Assembly (NCBI GenBank): GCA_034519525.1
Contig: JAXHOJ010000063.1
Location: 186,001-250,000 of the forward strand
Length of the DNA stretch: 64,000 bases
Origin: Gemmobacter sp034519525
Lineage (GTDB): Bacteria > Pseudomonadota > Alphaproteobacteria > Rhodobacterales > Rhodobacteraceae
Direction: 5' to 3'
The notes beneath the pieces are model-generated. The model saw only the letters and a program-made list of their open reading frames with translations, ran no database searches and was not told the origin of the DNA. Below are positions 26,199-34,848 of the stretch, piece by piece. The position numbers and the translations under genes are program-made. How positions within the stretch are numbered: the first letter of the stretch is position 1; the number at the start of each line of letters is the position of its first letter.

Positions 26199-29042
26199 AT
26201 GACGGTCAGCCCCCAGGACGGTTCCGCAGCGCCGGTTTTTGCTTTGTCATCAAATGTGAATTGCCCTGGGCTCCCCGCCGCCCGCGCCGATCACTCGCGA
26301 TTTGTCCAGCGGGTGCGACGACGCTATGAGAGCGAGCTGGCCTGCCTTTCGCCGGGTGCACCAGTGAAGGCGACGATGGGTGCCTGTCTGGACACCCTGC
26401 GCGCACGCGGCCTGCCACTGCCAGCGGCTTTGAGGGTGATGCGCCAGCTGGTGATGGAGCGGCTGGTGGTGCTCGACTGCGAACAGGGCGCGCCGCTGGC
26501 CGATGTGACGCGCGCCGTGACCGAGCTGGCCGAACTGGCGCTGGACCACGCCTGCCAGCTGGCCTTCGCCGAGCTGGACGGGCTGCACGGTGCGCCGATG
26601 TCCGAGACCGGCCAGCGCGCCCAGCTCTGGGTGATCGGCATGGGCAAGCTCGGGGCGCGCGAGCTCAATGTGTCCAGCGACATCGACCTGATCTATGTCT
26701 ACGACGCCGACGGCGAGACCCTCGGCAACGCCCAGGGCCGCAACCGCATCAGCCACCACGAGTACTTCGGCAAAGCGGTCAAACACATCTACAACACCGT
26801 GGGCGAGACCACCGAACACGGCAATGTCTTCCGCGTCGACCTGGCGCTGCGGCCCAACGGCAACTCAGGCCCGAGCGCGGTCTCGCTGGGCGCGCTGGAG
26901 GAGTACTTCCTGGTGCAGGGCCGCGAGTGGGAGCGCTTCGCCTGGCTTAAAAGCCGCGTCATCGCACCGGTCGCCTGCATCGCCGACAAGAGCGCCAGCG
27001 CGCTGCGCGGCGCGGTGCTGCCCTTCGTGTTCCGCCGCTACCTCGACTACAACGTCTTCGATTCGCTGCGCACCCTGCACCGCCAGATCCGCGACCACGC
27101 GGCCAAGCGGGCCGCCGGCAACCCGGGCCGAGCCAACGACGTCAAGCTCTCTCGCGGCGGCATTCGCGAAATCGAGTTCACCGTGCAGCTGCTGCAGGTG
27201 GTGCGCGGCGGCCAGTTCCCCGAGCTGCGCACTCGGCCCACGCTCGACGCGCTGCAGCGCGTGGCCAAGGCCAATCTGATGCCCAAGGCCACCGCCGACG
27301 CGCTGGCCACGGCCTACGAGTTCCTGCGCAAGGTCGAGCACCGCATCCAGTACCTGGACGACCAGCAGACCCACCTGATCCCCACCCGCGACGAAGATCT
27401 GGCCTGGATCGCCACGACGCTGGGCTACCCCGACATGTGTGCCTTCCTGTGCGCGCTGGACACCCACCGCGAGACGGTGGCGCACGAGTTCGACATCCTG
27501 CTGGGCGGTGCGCCGGGCGGCGGCTGCAACGGCAAGGGCTGCAACAAGGCCGCCTCGCGCGGCGCGGTCGAAGACCTGCAGGGCGTGATGGCCGGGCTGC
27601 CCGAGGCCTTTGCCGCCAAGGTGGCTCAGTGGTGCGAGCACCCACGGGTGCTGGCGCTGCGCGAGGACGCTCGGGTACGGCTGATCCTCCTGGTCGAGCG
27701 CACCGGCGCCTGGCTCGACGAGGGGCGCGTCTCCGAGGTGGCGGCACTGCGGCTGGCCGACTGGATCGAGCCACTGCTGCGCCGCGAGAGCTACCTGGCG
27801 CTGTTGCAGGAGCGTCCGGCGGTGCATGAGCGGCTGCTGCGGCTGCTGGGCGCGGCCAAGTGGCCGGCGCGCTACCTGCTCAAGCACCCGGGCGTGATCG
27901 ACGAACTGGCGAGCCAGCAGCTGATGACCGACCGGTTTGACGCCGCACAGTTCGAGGCCGACCTCGAGGATCGGCGCACCTCGCTCAGGCGCACCGGCGA
28001 GGACGACGAAGAGGCGCTGCTGAACCTGTTGCGCCGCGCGCACCACGCCGAGGTGTTCCGCACGCTGGCGCGCGACGTCGAGGGCGTGCTGACGGTGGAG
28101 CAGGTGGCCGACGACCTCTCAGCGCTGGCCGACACGGTGCTGCGCGTGACGGCACGCTGGTGCTGGGCGCGGCTGAAGAATCGCCACCGCGACGAGCCGG
28201 CCTTTGCCATCATTGGCTACGGCAAGCTCGGCGGCAAGGAGCTGGGCTATGGCAGCGACCTGGACATCGTCTTCGTCTACGAAGACGAAGACGAGAACGC
28301 CAGCGAGATCTACGCCGCCTTCGTGCGCAAGCTGATCAACTGGCTGCAGGTCAAGACCGGCGAGGGCGACCTGTATGAAATCGACACCGCGCTGCGGCCC
28401 AACGGCAATTCCGGGCTGCTGGTGACCACCTTCACCGCCTACGAGAACTACCAGCGCGGCCGCGGCAGCAACACCGCCTGGACCTGGGAACACCAGGCTA
28501 TGACAAGGGCCCGGTGTGTGTTGGCCCCCACGCTCCACCGCTGGCGCGGGTCGCAGCCCGGCGACGGGGCCGGCGACGCTCCGGACGCCGGTTCGCTCGC
28601 GGCCCGCTTCGACGCCGTGCGCGAGGCGGTCATCACCGCCGAGCGCGACCGCGCGGCGCTGGCGCAGGAAATCACCGCCATGCGCGAGAAGGTGCGCAGC
28701 GCGCACCCGGTGCGCGGCGAGGCCTTCGACGTCAAGCACAGCGTCGGCGGCATGGTCGATGCCGAGTTCGTGGTGCAGTACCTGGTGCTGGCGCATTCGG
28801 GTGAACACCCCGAACTGCGTGGCAACCTGGGCAACATCGCGCTGCTGCAGCGCGCCGAGGCCGTCGGCCTGTTGCCCCGGGGCGTGGGTCAGGAAGCGGC
28901 CGATGCCTACCGCGAGCTGCGCCACATCCAGCACCGCGCCCGGCTCGACGAGGCGCCGACGCAGATCGAGGCCAGCGCCGCCGCCAGCCTGTCGGCGGCC
29001 GTGCAGACGCTCTGGCGCCGCGTGCTGGGCGCGCCCGCCTGA
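26199..29042 (+). CDS. glnE: Bifunctional glutamine synthetase adenylyltransferase/deadenylase
   Basis: A 947-residue enzyme that adds AMP to, and removes it from, glutamine synthetase according to PII state. The N-terminal deadenylylase domain has GMGKLGARELNVSSDIDLIYVY near residue 150. The C-terminal adenylyltransferase domain has GYGKLGGKELGYGSDLDIVFVY near residue 675. Each carries the G-K-S-D-D nucleotidyltransferase signature. The N-terminal start is uncertain, since the first 25 residues look unlike the family. At about residues 775-797, between TRARCVL and AARFDAVREAV, there are some 20 extra residues encoded by a palindromic repeat; the frame is kept. Confidence 0.95.
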   Translation: MTVSPQDGSAAPVFALSSNVNCPGLPAARADHSRFVQRVRRRYESELACLSPGAPVKATMGACLDTLRARGLPLPAALRVMRQLVMERLVVLDCEQGAPLADVTRAVTELAELALDHACQLAFAELDGLHGAPMSETGQRAQLWVIGMGKLGARELNVSSDIDLIYVYDADGETLGNAQGRNRISHHEYFGKAVKHIYNTVGETTEHGNVFRVDLALRPNGNSGPSAVSLGALEEYFLVQGREWERFAWLKSRVIAPVACIADKSASALRGAVLPFVFRRYLDYNVFDSLRTLHRQIRDHAAKRAAGNPGRANDVKLSRGGIREIEFTVQLLQVVRGGQFPELRTRPTLDALQRVAKANLMPKATADALATAYEFLRKVEHRIQYLDDQQTHLIPTRDEDLAWIATTLGYPDMCAFLCALDTHRETVAHEFDILLGGAPGGGCNGKGCNKAASRGAVEDLQGVMAGLPEAFAAKVAQWCEHPRVLALREDARVRLILLVERTGAWLDEGRVSEVAALRLADWIEPLLRRESYLALLQERPAVHERLLRLLGAAKWPARYLLKHPGVIDELASQQLMTDRFDAAQFEADLEDRRTSLRRTGEDDEEALLNLLRRAHHAEVFRTLARDVEGVLTVEQVADDLSALADTVLRVTARWCWARLKNRHRDEPAFAIIGYGKLGGKELGYGSDLDIVFVYEDEDENASEIYAAFVRKLINWLQVKTGEGDLYEIDTALRPNGNSGLLVTTFTAYENYQRGRGSNTAWTWEHQAMTRARCVLAPTLHRWRGSQPGDGAGDAPDAGSLAARFDAVREAVITAERDRAALAQEITAMREKVRSAHPVRGEAFDVKHSVGGMVDAEFVVQYLVLAHSGEHPELRGNLGNIALLQRAEAVGLLPRGVGQEAADAYRELRHIQHRARLDEAPTQIEASAAASLSAAVQTLWRRVLGAPA
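28523..28590 (-). repeat. Palindromic repeat copy inserted in frame in glnE
   Basis: The first 36 bases (28523-28558) match the reverse complement of the repeat inside the cfa-like gene (about 32363-32398) with three differences. The shared core is GGCCCCCACGCTCC followed by CCGCT and GCGCGGGTCGC. The copy encodes Ala-Pro-Thr-Leu-His-Arg-Trp-Arg-Gly-Ser and following Gly/Asp/Ala-rich residues that normal GlnE proteins lack at this place. The 3' boundary is approximate. Confidence 0.7.
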
Positions 29043-29100
29043 TCTCCCCCCGGGCCACGCCAGGGCCCCAAGACCCTGAGCCCGCCATGGGCATCCAGAA

Positions 29101-29147
29101 GATTGGTTCGGCTTTATTGTGACCGATCAGTCACAATAAAACCAATC
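29101..29147. promoter_or_regulatory. Long palindrome upstream of the lipid-modification operon
   Basis: TTTATTGTGAC (29113-29123) and GTCACAATAAA (29130-29140) form a perfect 11-bp inverted repeat with a 6-base centre CGATCA. Outside it GATTGGT (29101-29107) pairs with ACCAATC (29141-29147). The core TGACCGATCAGTCA looks like a TetR-type operator. No U-tract follows on the plus strand, so a terminator role for glnE is less likely. The 29148-29403 stretch up to the operon holds no convincing gene, only a CT-rich run (about 29325-29350). Confidence 0.5.
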
Positions 29148-29403
29148 AGTCATTTCGGCATCCGTGCCGTCTGGAGCACAAATGGTTTCCCAATCACGGA
29201 ACTTTTCGAGGGCCACGGCGCTCCATCCCGCCATGGCCACGCCAAAAGCGCCGTGGTCAGGTTCCCAGGTTTTTGCACTGCGAAGCCTTCCGCCGATCGC
29301 GGCGGATGAAATCCCGAGGCGTTTCTCCTCCTCCTCCCTCCCTCCCTCCTTCGCGTCGGGGCGCTTCGCAGGCCTTTGTCTTCCCACCCAGCCCCGCCCC
29401 CGA

Positions 29404-30747
29404 GTGGCCATCGTCGGCTCCGGCATCAGCGGTCTGGCGGCCGCGCACACCCTCACCGGCCTGGCCGATCTGACGCTGTTCGAAGCCGGCGGCTACTTCG
29501 GTGGTCACACCCACACGGTCGACGTGACGTTGCCGGACGCAGCCGGACGGCCCCTCACCTTCGGCGTGGACACCGGCTTCCTGGTGCTCAACGAGCGCAC
29601 CTACCCGAATCTGCTGGCGCTGTTTGAACAGCTGCAGGTGCCGGTCGCGCCGTCGGACATGTCGTTTTCGGTCCAGGCACCTGGCGCAGGCCCCGGAGGC
29701 TCCGCGCTGGAATGGAACGGTTGCGACCTCGGGACTGTGTTTGCCCAGCGGGCCAACCTGGGCAACCCGCGCTTCTGGCGCATGCTGGCCGACATCATTC
29801 GCTTCAACCGGCTGACCACGCGTCTGGCGCGTCGCGGCGACGATCTGGGCGCCGGCAGCCCGCTGCTGGAGCCACTGGGCGACTTTCTGCAGCGCCACCG
29901 TTTCTCGGACGCATTTCGCGACTGGTACTTCCTGCCCATGATGGGCTGCATCTGGAGCTGCCCGACCGACCAGATGCTGCGCTTCCCGGTCGCGACCATG
30001 GTCCGCTTCTGCCACAACCACGGCCTGATTCAGGTCACCCACCGACCGCAGTGGTACACGGTCGCCGGCGGCGCGCGACAGTATGTCGAGAAGATCGTCG
30101 CAGCGATCCCAGACCGGCGACTGAGCAGCCCGGTGCTGCGCGTGCTGCGCGACGAACAGGGCGTGCAGGTGGTCACCGAGGGACGGGTCGAGCGCTTCGA
30201 CGCCATCGTGATGGCCTGCCACAGCGACCAGGCGCTGGCCATCCTCGGCGATTCGGCGACGCCCGAGGAGCGCGAGGCGCTGGGCGCCGTGCGCTACCAG
30301 CCCAACCACGCGGTGCTGCACACCGACGCCTCGGTGCTGCCGCAGCGGCAAAAGGCCTGGGCAGCCTGGAACTATGAGGCGGGCGGTGCGGGCGACGCGC
30401 CCAGCGTCTGTCTCCACTACCTGCTCAACCGGCTGCAGCCGCTGCCCGTGGAGACACCGGTGATCGTCTCGCTCAATCCGCAGCGCGAGATCGACCCGGC
30501 GACCGTGATCGGCAAATACGACTACGCGCACCCGGTGTTCGACCTGGCCGCGATCCAGGCCCAGAAGCGCATGGGCGAATTGCAGGGCCGGGCCAACACC
30601 TTCTACGCGGGTGCGTGGATGGGTTACGGCTTCCACGAAGACGGCCTAAAAGCGGGGATGCGCGCGGCGCGCGAACTGATCATGGCGCACGAGCTGCTGC
30701 CGCAGCGCTCGGCCCCGCAGCGCGCTGCAACGGGGGTCTTCCAGTGA
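29404..30747 (+). CDS. NAD(P)/FAD-dependent oxidoreductase (flavin amine oxidase-like)
   Basis: A flavoprotein of at least 447 residues, first gene of an eight-gene operon. The Rossmann motif VAIVGSGISGLAAAHTL begins at the GTG at 29404, which I use as start because family members begin right at this motif. An ATG at 29182 with GGAG upstream would add 74 Ser/Pro-rich residues with poor coding character. The middle has GGHTHTVDVTLPD and WSCPTDQMLRFP, and the C-terminus has NTFYAGAWMGYGFHEDGLK, all typical of the oxidoreductase that accompanies DUF1365 and Cfa-like genes. Probably acts on membrane fatty acyl chains; inferred from context. Confidence 0.88.
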   Translation: MAIVGSGISGLAAAHTLTGLADLTLFEAGGYFGGHTHTVDVTLPDAAGRPLTFGVDTGFLVLNERTYPNLLALFEQLQVPVAPSDMSFSVQAPGAGPGGSALEWNGCDLGTVFAQRANLGNPRFWRMLADIIRFNRLTTRLARRGDDLGAGSPLLEPLGDFLQRHRFSDAFRDWYFLPMMGCIWSCPTDQMLRFPVATMVRFCHNHGLIQVTHRPQWYTVAGGARQYVEKIVAAIPDRRLSSPVLRVLRDEQGVQVVTEGRVERFDAIVMACHSDQALAILGDSATPEEREALGAVRYQPNHAVLHTDASVLPQRQKAWAAWNYEAGGAGDAPSVCLHYLLNRLQPLPVETPVIVSLNPQREIDPATVIGKYDYAHPVFDLAAIQAQKRMGELQGRANTFYAGAWMGYGFHEDGLKAGMRAARELIMAHELLPQRSAPQRAATGVFQ

Positions 30748-31568
30748 GCGAGGCGGCCGTCAGCGCCCAGCGCCCCGTGACCCGCGTGGGGCCACAGATC
30801 GCTTTCGGCCAGGTGCGCCACGCGCGCTCACGGCCCAAGACCCACGCCTTCGCCTACCCGACCTTCTTCCTGATGCTGCCAATGCGCAGCCTGCGCGCGC
30901 ACGGCCACGGCGCGCTGGCGCGCAACCGCCGCGCCGCGCTGTCCTTCCACGACCGCGACCACGGCGACGGCCGCGACGACTGCCTGGCATGGCTGGACGA
31001 GACGCTCGTGGCGCAGGGCATCACCGACGCCAGTGGCGAGGTCTGGCTGCACACCTACCCACGCGTGCTGGGCTACGTGTTCAAGCCGGTCAGCTTCTGG
31101 TACTGCCACCGCGACGACGGCACCCTGCGCGCGGTGCTGGCCGAGGTCAACAACACCTTCGGCGAGCGCCACTGCTATCTGCTGAACGCGCCGCGCTATG
31201 GCGTGCAGGCTGTGGCCGACAAGGTTTTTCATGTCTCGCCCTTTGCACCCGTGCGCGGCGAATACCGCTTCGTGTTCATGCGCACGCTGATGGGGGGCGA
31301 AGACCGCACCGTGGCCCGCATCGACTTTCACGACGAGCCGGGCGCGCCAGCCCTGATCCGCACCAGCGTCAGCGGCTCGCTGGTGCCGCTGAACGCCGCC
31401 AGCGAGCGCCGCGCGCTGTGGCGACACCCCGCGATGACGCTGGGCGTGATCGCGCGCATCCACTGGCAGGCGCTTCGCCTGTGGCTCAAGCGCGCGCCGT
31501 TGTTCCGCCAGCCCCCCGCGCCTGCCGACTTCGTGACCGCCGGTCACCCCGCCGCCCCGAACCCCTGA
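30744..31568 (+). CDS. DUF1365 domain-containing protein
   Basis: A 274-residue protein. The GTG at 30744 overlaps the preceding stop by four bases (GTGA), indicating translational coupling. DUF1365 features are clear: an N-terminal IAFGQVRHARSRPKTHAFAYPTFFL, then YPRVLGYVFKPVSFWYCHR and LAEVNNTFGERHCYLL, and later KVFHVSPFAPVRGEYRF. The family is found next to Cfa-like methyltransferases and FAD oxidoreductases and has no established biochemical activity. Length is typical. Confidence 0.93.
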   Translation: MSEAAVSAQRPVTRVGPQIAFGQVRHARSRPKTHAFAYPTFFLMLPMRSLRAHGHGALARNRRAALSFHDRDHGDGRDDCLAWLDETLVAQGITDASGEVWLHTYPRVLGYVFKPVSFWYCHRDDGTLRAVLAEVNNTFGERHCYLLNAPRYGVQAVADKVFHVSPFAPVRGEYRFVFMRTLMGGEDRTVARIDFHDEPGAPALIRTSVSGSLVPLNAASERRALWRHPAMTLGVIARIHWQALRLWLKRAPLFRQPPAPADFVTAGHPAAPNP

Positions 31569-31584
31569 CCCGCCCACCGCCGCC

Positions 31585-32904
31585 ATGAACAGCACCACCG
31601 CCCCGCAACCCGCCGGCTTCGCGCTGCCCCGCCACGCACCCGCCGCCGCCCGCACCACGCTGCAGCTGCTGCAGCACCTGCGCCACGGCTCACTCACGCT
31701 GCAGCTGCCCGACGGCACGGTGCAGCGCTTTGGCAGCGCCAGCGGAGCATTGGTGGGGGCGTCCATGCGGCTGGTCAACTGGAACGTCTTTTCCGCAGCG
31801 CTGAAATCCGGCGACATCGGTTTTGCCGAAAGCTACATCGCCGGCGACTGGAGCACGCCCAACCTGTCCGACCTGCTGCGGCTGCTGATCGCCAACCGCG
31901 ACGCACTGGAGGGCGTGGTCTATGGCTCGTGGATGGGTCGCCTGGCCTACCGGCTGCGCCACCTGCTCAACCGCAACAGCAAGACCAACAGCCGCAAGAA
32001 CATCCACGCCCACTACGACCTGGGGAATGCGTTCTACAAACTCTGGCTCGACGAAACCATGAACTACTCCTCGGCGCTGTTCGAGCGGCCGGGGCAGGAC
32101 ATAGTTTCGGCGCAGCACGCCAAGGTGCGGCGCGCGCTGCACATGGCCGGTGTGCAGCCCGGCGACCGGGTGCTGGAGATCGGTTGCGGCTGGGGGGCGC
32201 TGGCCGAGAAAGCGCTCGGCGAGTTCGGCGCCTCGGTGACCGGCGTGACGCTGTCGACCGAGCAACTGGCGTTTGCGCAACGGCGCATGGAACGGCTCGA
32301 TATTGCTCAAGCCGACACGCCCGCCGCCGGGCCGCCCCAAGGCGGGCGAGCCCCCTCGGGGGGCAGCGACCCGCGCGAGCGGCGGAGCGTGGGGGCCATG
32401 TGTGATCTGCGTCTTCAGGACTACCGCGACATCCACGACGCGCCGTTCGACGCGATCTGCTCGATCGAGATGGTCGAGGCGGTGGGCCGCGAATACTGGG
32501 ACACCTATTTCAACGCCGTCTCGCGCCTGCTCAAGCCCGGCGGCCGTGCCTGCGTGCAGAGCATCACGATCCGCGACGACCTGTTTGATCGCTACGTCGC
32601 TGGCACCGACTTCATCCAGCAATACATCTTCCCGGGAGGCTGCCTGCCCAGCCCGTCACAGTTCTGCGCGGCCGCACAGCGCGCGGGCCTGCAGGTGGTC
32701 GACCAGTTTCATTTCGGCGCCGACTACGCACACACCCTGCGGCTCTGGCGCCAGCAGTTTGTGCTGCAACAGGACCGCGTGCTCGCGCAGGGCTTCGACA
32801 CCCGGTTCCTGCGCACCTGGGAGTTCTACCTCGCGTACTGCGAGGCCGCCTTCGACGAGGGCAACACCGACGTCGTGCAGTTCACACTGTGCAAGCCTGA
32901 CTGA
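31585..32904 (+). CDS. Cyclopropane-fatty-acyl-phospholipid synthase family methyltransferase
   Basis: A 439-residue SAM-dependent methyltransferase of the Cfa family, expected to methylate or cyclopropanate unsaturated acyl chains of membrane phospholipids. The N-terminal lipid-binding part is at about 1-150. SAM motif I GDRVLEIGCGWGALAEKAL is near residue 197. The active-site region has SIEMVEAVGREYWDTYF and QYIFPGGCLPS. Between QRRMERLDIAQ and DLRLQDYRDI, about 25-30 extra residues (Pro/Gly/Arg-rich) are encoded by a palindromic repeat that keeps the frame. The insertion lies after the SAM-binding core on a loop, so activity may survive. Operon context suggests a furan or branched fatty acid pathway rather than classical CFA. 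Confidence 0.9.
   Translation: MNSTTAPQPAGFALPRHAPAAARTTLQLLQHLRHGSLTLQLPDGTVQRFGSASGALVGASMRLVNWNVFSAALKSGDIGFAESYIAGDWSTPNLSDLLRLLIANRDALEGVVYGSWMGRLAYRLRHLLNRNSKTNSRKNIHAHYDLGNAFYKLWLDETMNYSSALFERPGQDIVSAQHAKVRRALHMAGVQPGDRVLEIGCGWGALAEKALGEFGASVTGVTLSTEQLAFAQRRMERLDIAQADTPAAGPPQGGRAPSGGSDPRERRSVGAMCDLRLQDYRDIHDAPFDAICSIEMVEAVGREYWDTYFNAVSRLLKPGGRACVQSITIRDDLFDRYVAGTDFIQQYIFPGGCLPSPSQFCAAAQRAGLQVVDQFHFGADYAHTLRLWRQQFVLQQDRVLAQGFDTRFLRTWEFYLAYCEAAFDEGNTDVVQFTLCKPD
32328..32400 (+). repeat. Palindromic repeat copy inserted in frame in the cfa-like gene
   Basis: Contains two nested stems: GCCGCCCC with the following GGCGGGC region (32331-32346), and GCCCCC/GGGGGC around TCG at about 32350-32364. 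It ends GGAGCGTGGGGGCC (32385-32398). The last 36 bases match the glnE copy in reverse orientation. It is translated without a stop, adding AAGPPQGGRAPSGGSDPRER and neighbouring residues to the enzyme. Confidence 0.75.
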
Positions 32905-32912
32905 GGCCCGCC

Positions 32913-33503
32913 ATGCGCCACGCCCTTCCCCTGCGCACCGTCACTGTGGTGGCTGCCACGGCGGCGCTGTGGCTGGCGCTGCCGACCCAAACCCGGGCGA
33001 ACACCCAGGCCACCAACACCACAGCCACAATCGCCAACAGCGCGGAAGCCGCGCTGGCGGGGCAGTCGTTGCGCGGGCAGTCGCTGTACCGATACTGGGG
33101 CTTCGAGGTCTATGTGGCGACGCTCTACACCGAACCCGACTTTGCGGCCGCGCGGTTCGAGCAGCAGCGCTTTGCGCTCGAACTTCAGTACCGCCGGGCC
33201 TTCAAGGGCAGCGACATCGCGCAGCGCTCGATCGACGAGATGCAGGGCATCGCGCCGCTGACGCCGCCACAGGCGACCGGCTGGAAAGCGGCCATGGAGC
33301 GGCTGTTCCCCGATGTCCGGCCCGGCGACCGTCTGATGGGTGAGTACCGACCAGGCAGCGGCGGGCGCTTCTTTCTCAACGGCCGACCGCTCGGGGGCAT
33401 CGACGACCCCGTGCTCGCGGCCCGCTTCTTCGGCATCTGGCTCTCGCCCCGCACCTCGGCGCCGCAGCTGCGCGAGGCGCTGATCACGGGTTCGGCCCGC
33501 TGA
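32913..33503 (+). CDS. Chalcone isomerase-like domain protein, exported
   Basis: A 196-residue protein with a signal peptide (about 1-30, ending TQTRA). The rest matches the Chalcone_3-type fold: SLYRYWGFEVYVATLYTEPDF, ELQYRRAFKGSDIAQRSI, and the C-terminal LGGIDDPVLAARFFGIWLSP. The bacterial family is distant from plant chalcone isomerase and related to fatty-acid-binding proteins, which suits a lipid operon. It begins 8 bp after the methyltransferase stop and ends 7 bp before the transporter. Confidence 0.88.
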   Translation: MRHALPLRTVTVVAATAALWLALPTQTRANTQATNTTATIANSAEAALAGQSLRGQSLYRYWGFEVYVATLYTEPDFAAARFEQQRFALELQYRRAFKGSDIAQRSIDEMQGIAPLTPPQATGWKAAMERLFPDVRPGDRLMGEYRPGSGGRFFLNGRPLGGIDDPVLAARFFGIWLSPRTSAPQLREALITGSAR

Positions 33504-33510
33504 CCTGACC

Positions 33511-34848
33511 ATGCACGCCCGCCACACACTCTCCCCCGTCGAGCGCTTCACCGCGCCCGGCGCCTGGCGCGAGGGCCTGCGCTATGGTCTGCTGGGCCTG
33601 CCGCTGGCGTTCGTGGCGCTGCCCCTGTACGTCGTTCTGCCCAACCACTACGCGCGCAATTTCTCGGTGCCACTGGCGGCGCTGGGCGCGGTGTTGCTGG
33701 CGGCGCGGCTGTTCGATGCGCTGCTCGACCCCTGGATCGGTCGCTGGTGCGATCGCCTGTTTGCGCGCTCGCCGCGCGCGGTGCTGGCCGTCTCGGGTGT
33801 CGCGGCCACGGTGCTGGCGCTCGGTCTGTGGGGTCTGCTGTTTCCGCCGCCCTCCCTGCGCGACGCGGTCGCACCCTTGCTGGCCTGGGCCGGCGCGCTG
33901 ATGGCGCTGACCTACACCGCCTACAGCGTGGCCAGCGTGGCGCACCAGTCGTGGGGCGCGCGCCTGGGGGGCAACGAGGCGCAGCGCAGCAGGGTGCAGG
34001 CCTGGCGCGAGGGCCTGGCGCTGGTGGGTGTGCTGGTGGCGGCGGTGCTGCCCACGGCCGCCGGTCTGGCCGCGACCGTCGTGGCCTTCGCGCTGCTGCT
34101 GGCGCTGGGCTGGCTCGCCTGGAGCCGCGCGCTGGAACCCCCTCCCGCCGCGCCCACCGACCTCAGCGCCGCGCTTGAGAGCCCGTGGCGCCAGCCCCGC
34201 TTCGTGCGGCTGCTGCTGGTGTTCGTGGTCAACGGCACCGCCAGCGCCATCCCGGCCACGCTGGTGCTGTTCTTCGTGCAGGACCGCCTGCAGGCGCCCG
34301 CCGCGCTGGAACCCGCTTTTCTCGCCACCTACTTCCTGTGCGCCGCGCTGTCGCTGCCACTGTGGGTGCGGCTGGTGCCCCGGCTGGGGCTGGCGCGCAC
34401 CTGGCTGGCGGGCATGCTGCTGGCGGTGGCGGTGTTTGTCTGGACCTCGACCTTGGGCGCGGGCGACACCTGGGCCTTTCTGGCGGTGTGCGCGCTCTCG
34501 GGTCTGGCGCTGGGCACCGACCTGGCGCTGCCGGGCGCGCTGCTGACCGGGCTGATGGACGAGCTGGGCGAGCGCGGGCGCCGCGAAGGCGCCTACCTGG
34601 GTTGGTGGAACTTCGCCACCAAACTCAACCTCGCGCTGGCCGCCGGACTGGCGCTGCCGCTGCTCGGGCTGTTCGGCTACGCGCCCGGAACCCGCGACGA
34701 GGACGCGCTACTGACCCTGAGCCTGGCCTACGGGCTGCTGCCCTGCGCGCTCAAGCTGCTGGCGGCGGCGCTGCTCTATGCGCTGCTGATCCGCCCTGCG
34801 GCCGCACCGACCCACCCGATTTCCACCCCCCACAAGGCCCTGCCATGA
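33511..34848 (+). CDS. MFS transporter, GPH (glycoside-pentoside-hexuronide:cation symporter)-like
   Basis: A 445-residue inner-membrane protein with about 12 hydrophobic helices. The N-terminal LLGLPLAFVALPLYVVLPNHYA and ALLDPWIGRWCDR motif between helices 2 and 3 are typical of the GPH/MelB-like MFS_2 group. A central YTAYSVASVAHQSWGA motif and GAYLGWWNFATKLNLAL also fit. The transported molecule is unknown; given the operon it may flip or export a lipid intermediate. Its stop overlaps the next start (ATGA). Confidence 0.9.
   Translation: MHARHTLSPVERFTAPGAWREGLRYGLLGLPLAFVALPLYVVLPNHYARNFSVPLAALGAVLLAARLFDALLDPWIGRWCDRLFARSPRAVLAVSGVAATVLALGLWGLLFPPPSLRDAVAPLLAWAGALMALTYTAYSVASVAHQSWGARLGGNEAQRSRVQAWREGLALVGVLVAAVLPTAAGLAATVVAFALLLALGWLAWSRALEPPPAAPTDLSAALESPWRQPRFVRLLLVFVVNGTASAIPATLVLFFVQDRLQAPAALEPAFLATYFLCAALSLPLWVRLVPRLGLARTWLAGMLLAVAVFVWTSTLGAGDTWAFLAVCALSGLALGTDLALPGALLTGLMDELGERGRREGAYLGWWNFATKLNLALAAGLALPLLGLFGYAPGTRDEDALLTLSLAYGLLPCALKLLAAALLYALLIRPAAAPTHPISTPHKALP

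Noticed and set aside
29119..29135. CRP site in the palindrome upstream of the lipid operon
   Set aside because: TGTGA and TCACA are present but are separated by eight bases, not six; the TGACCGATCAGTCA centre fits a TetR-type operator better.
29182..29403. N-terminal extension of the FAD oxidoreductase from ATG 29182
   Set aside because: The stretch contains a CT-rich run and poor codon use, and family proteins begin at the Rossmann motif; kept only as an alternative start despite the GGAG upstream.
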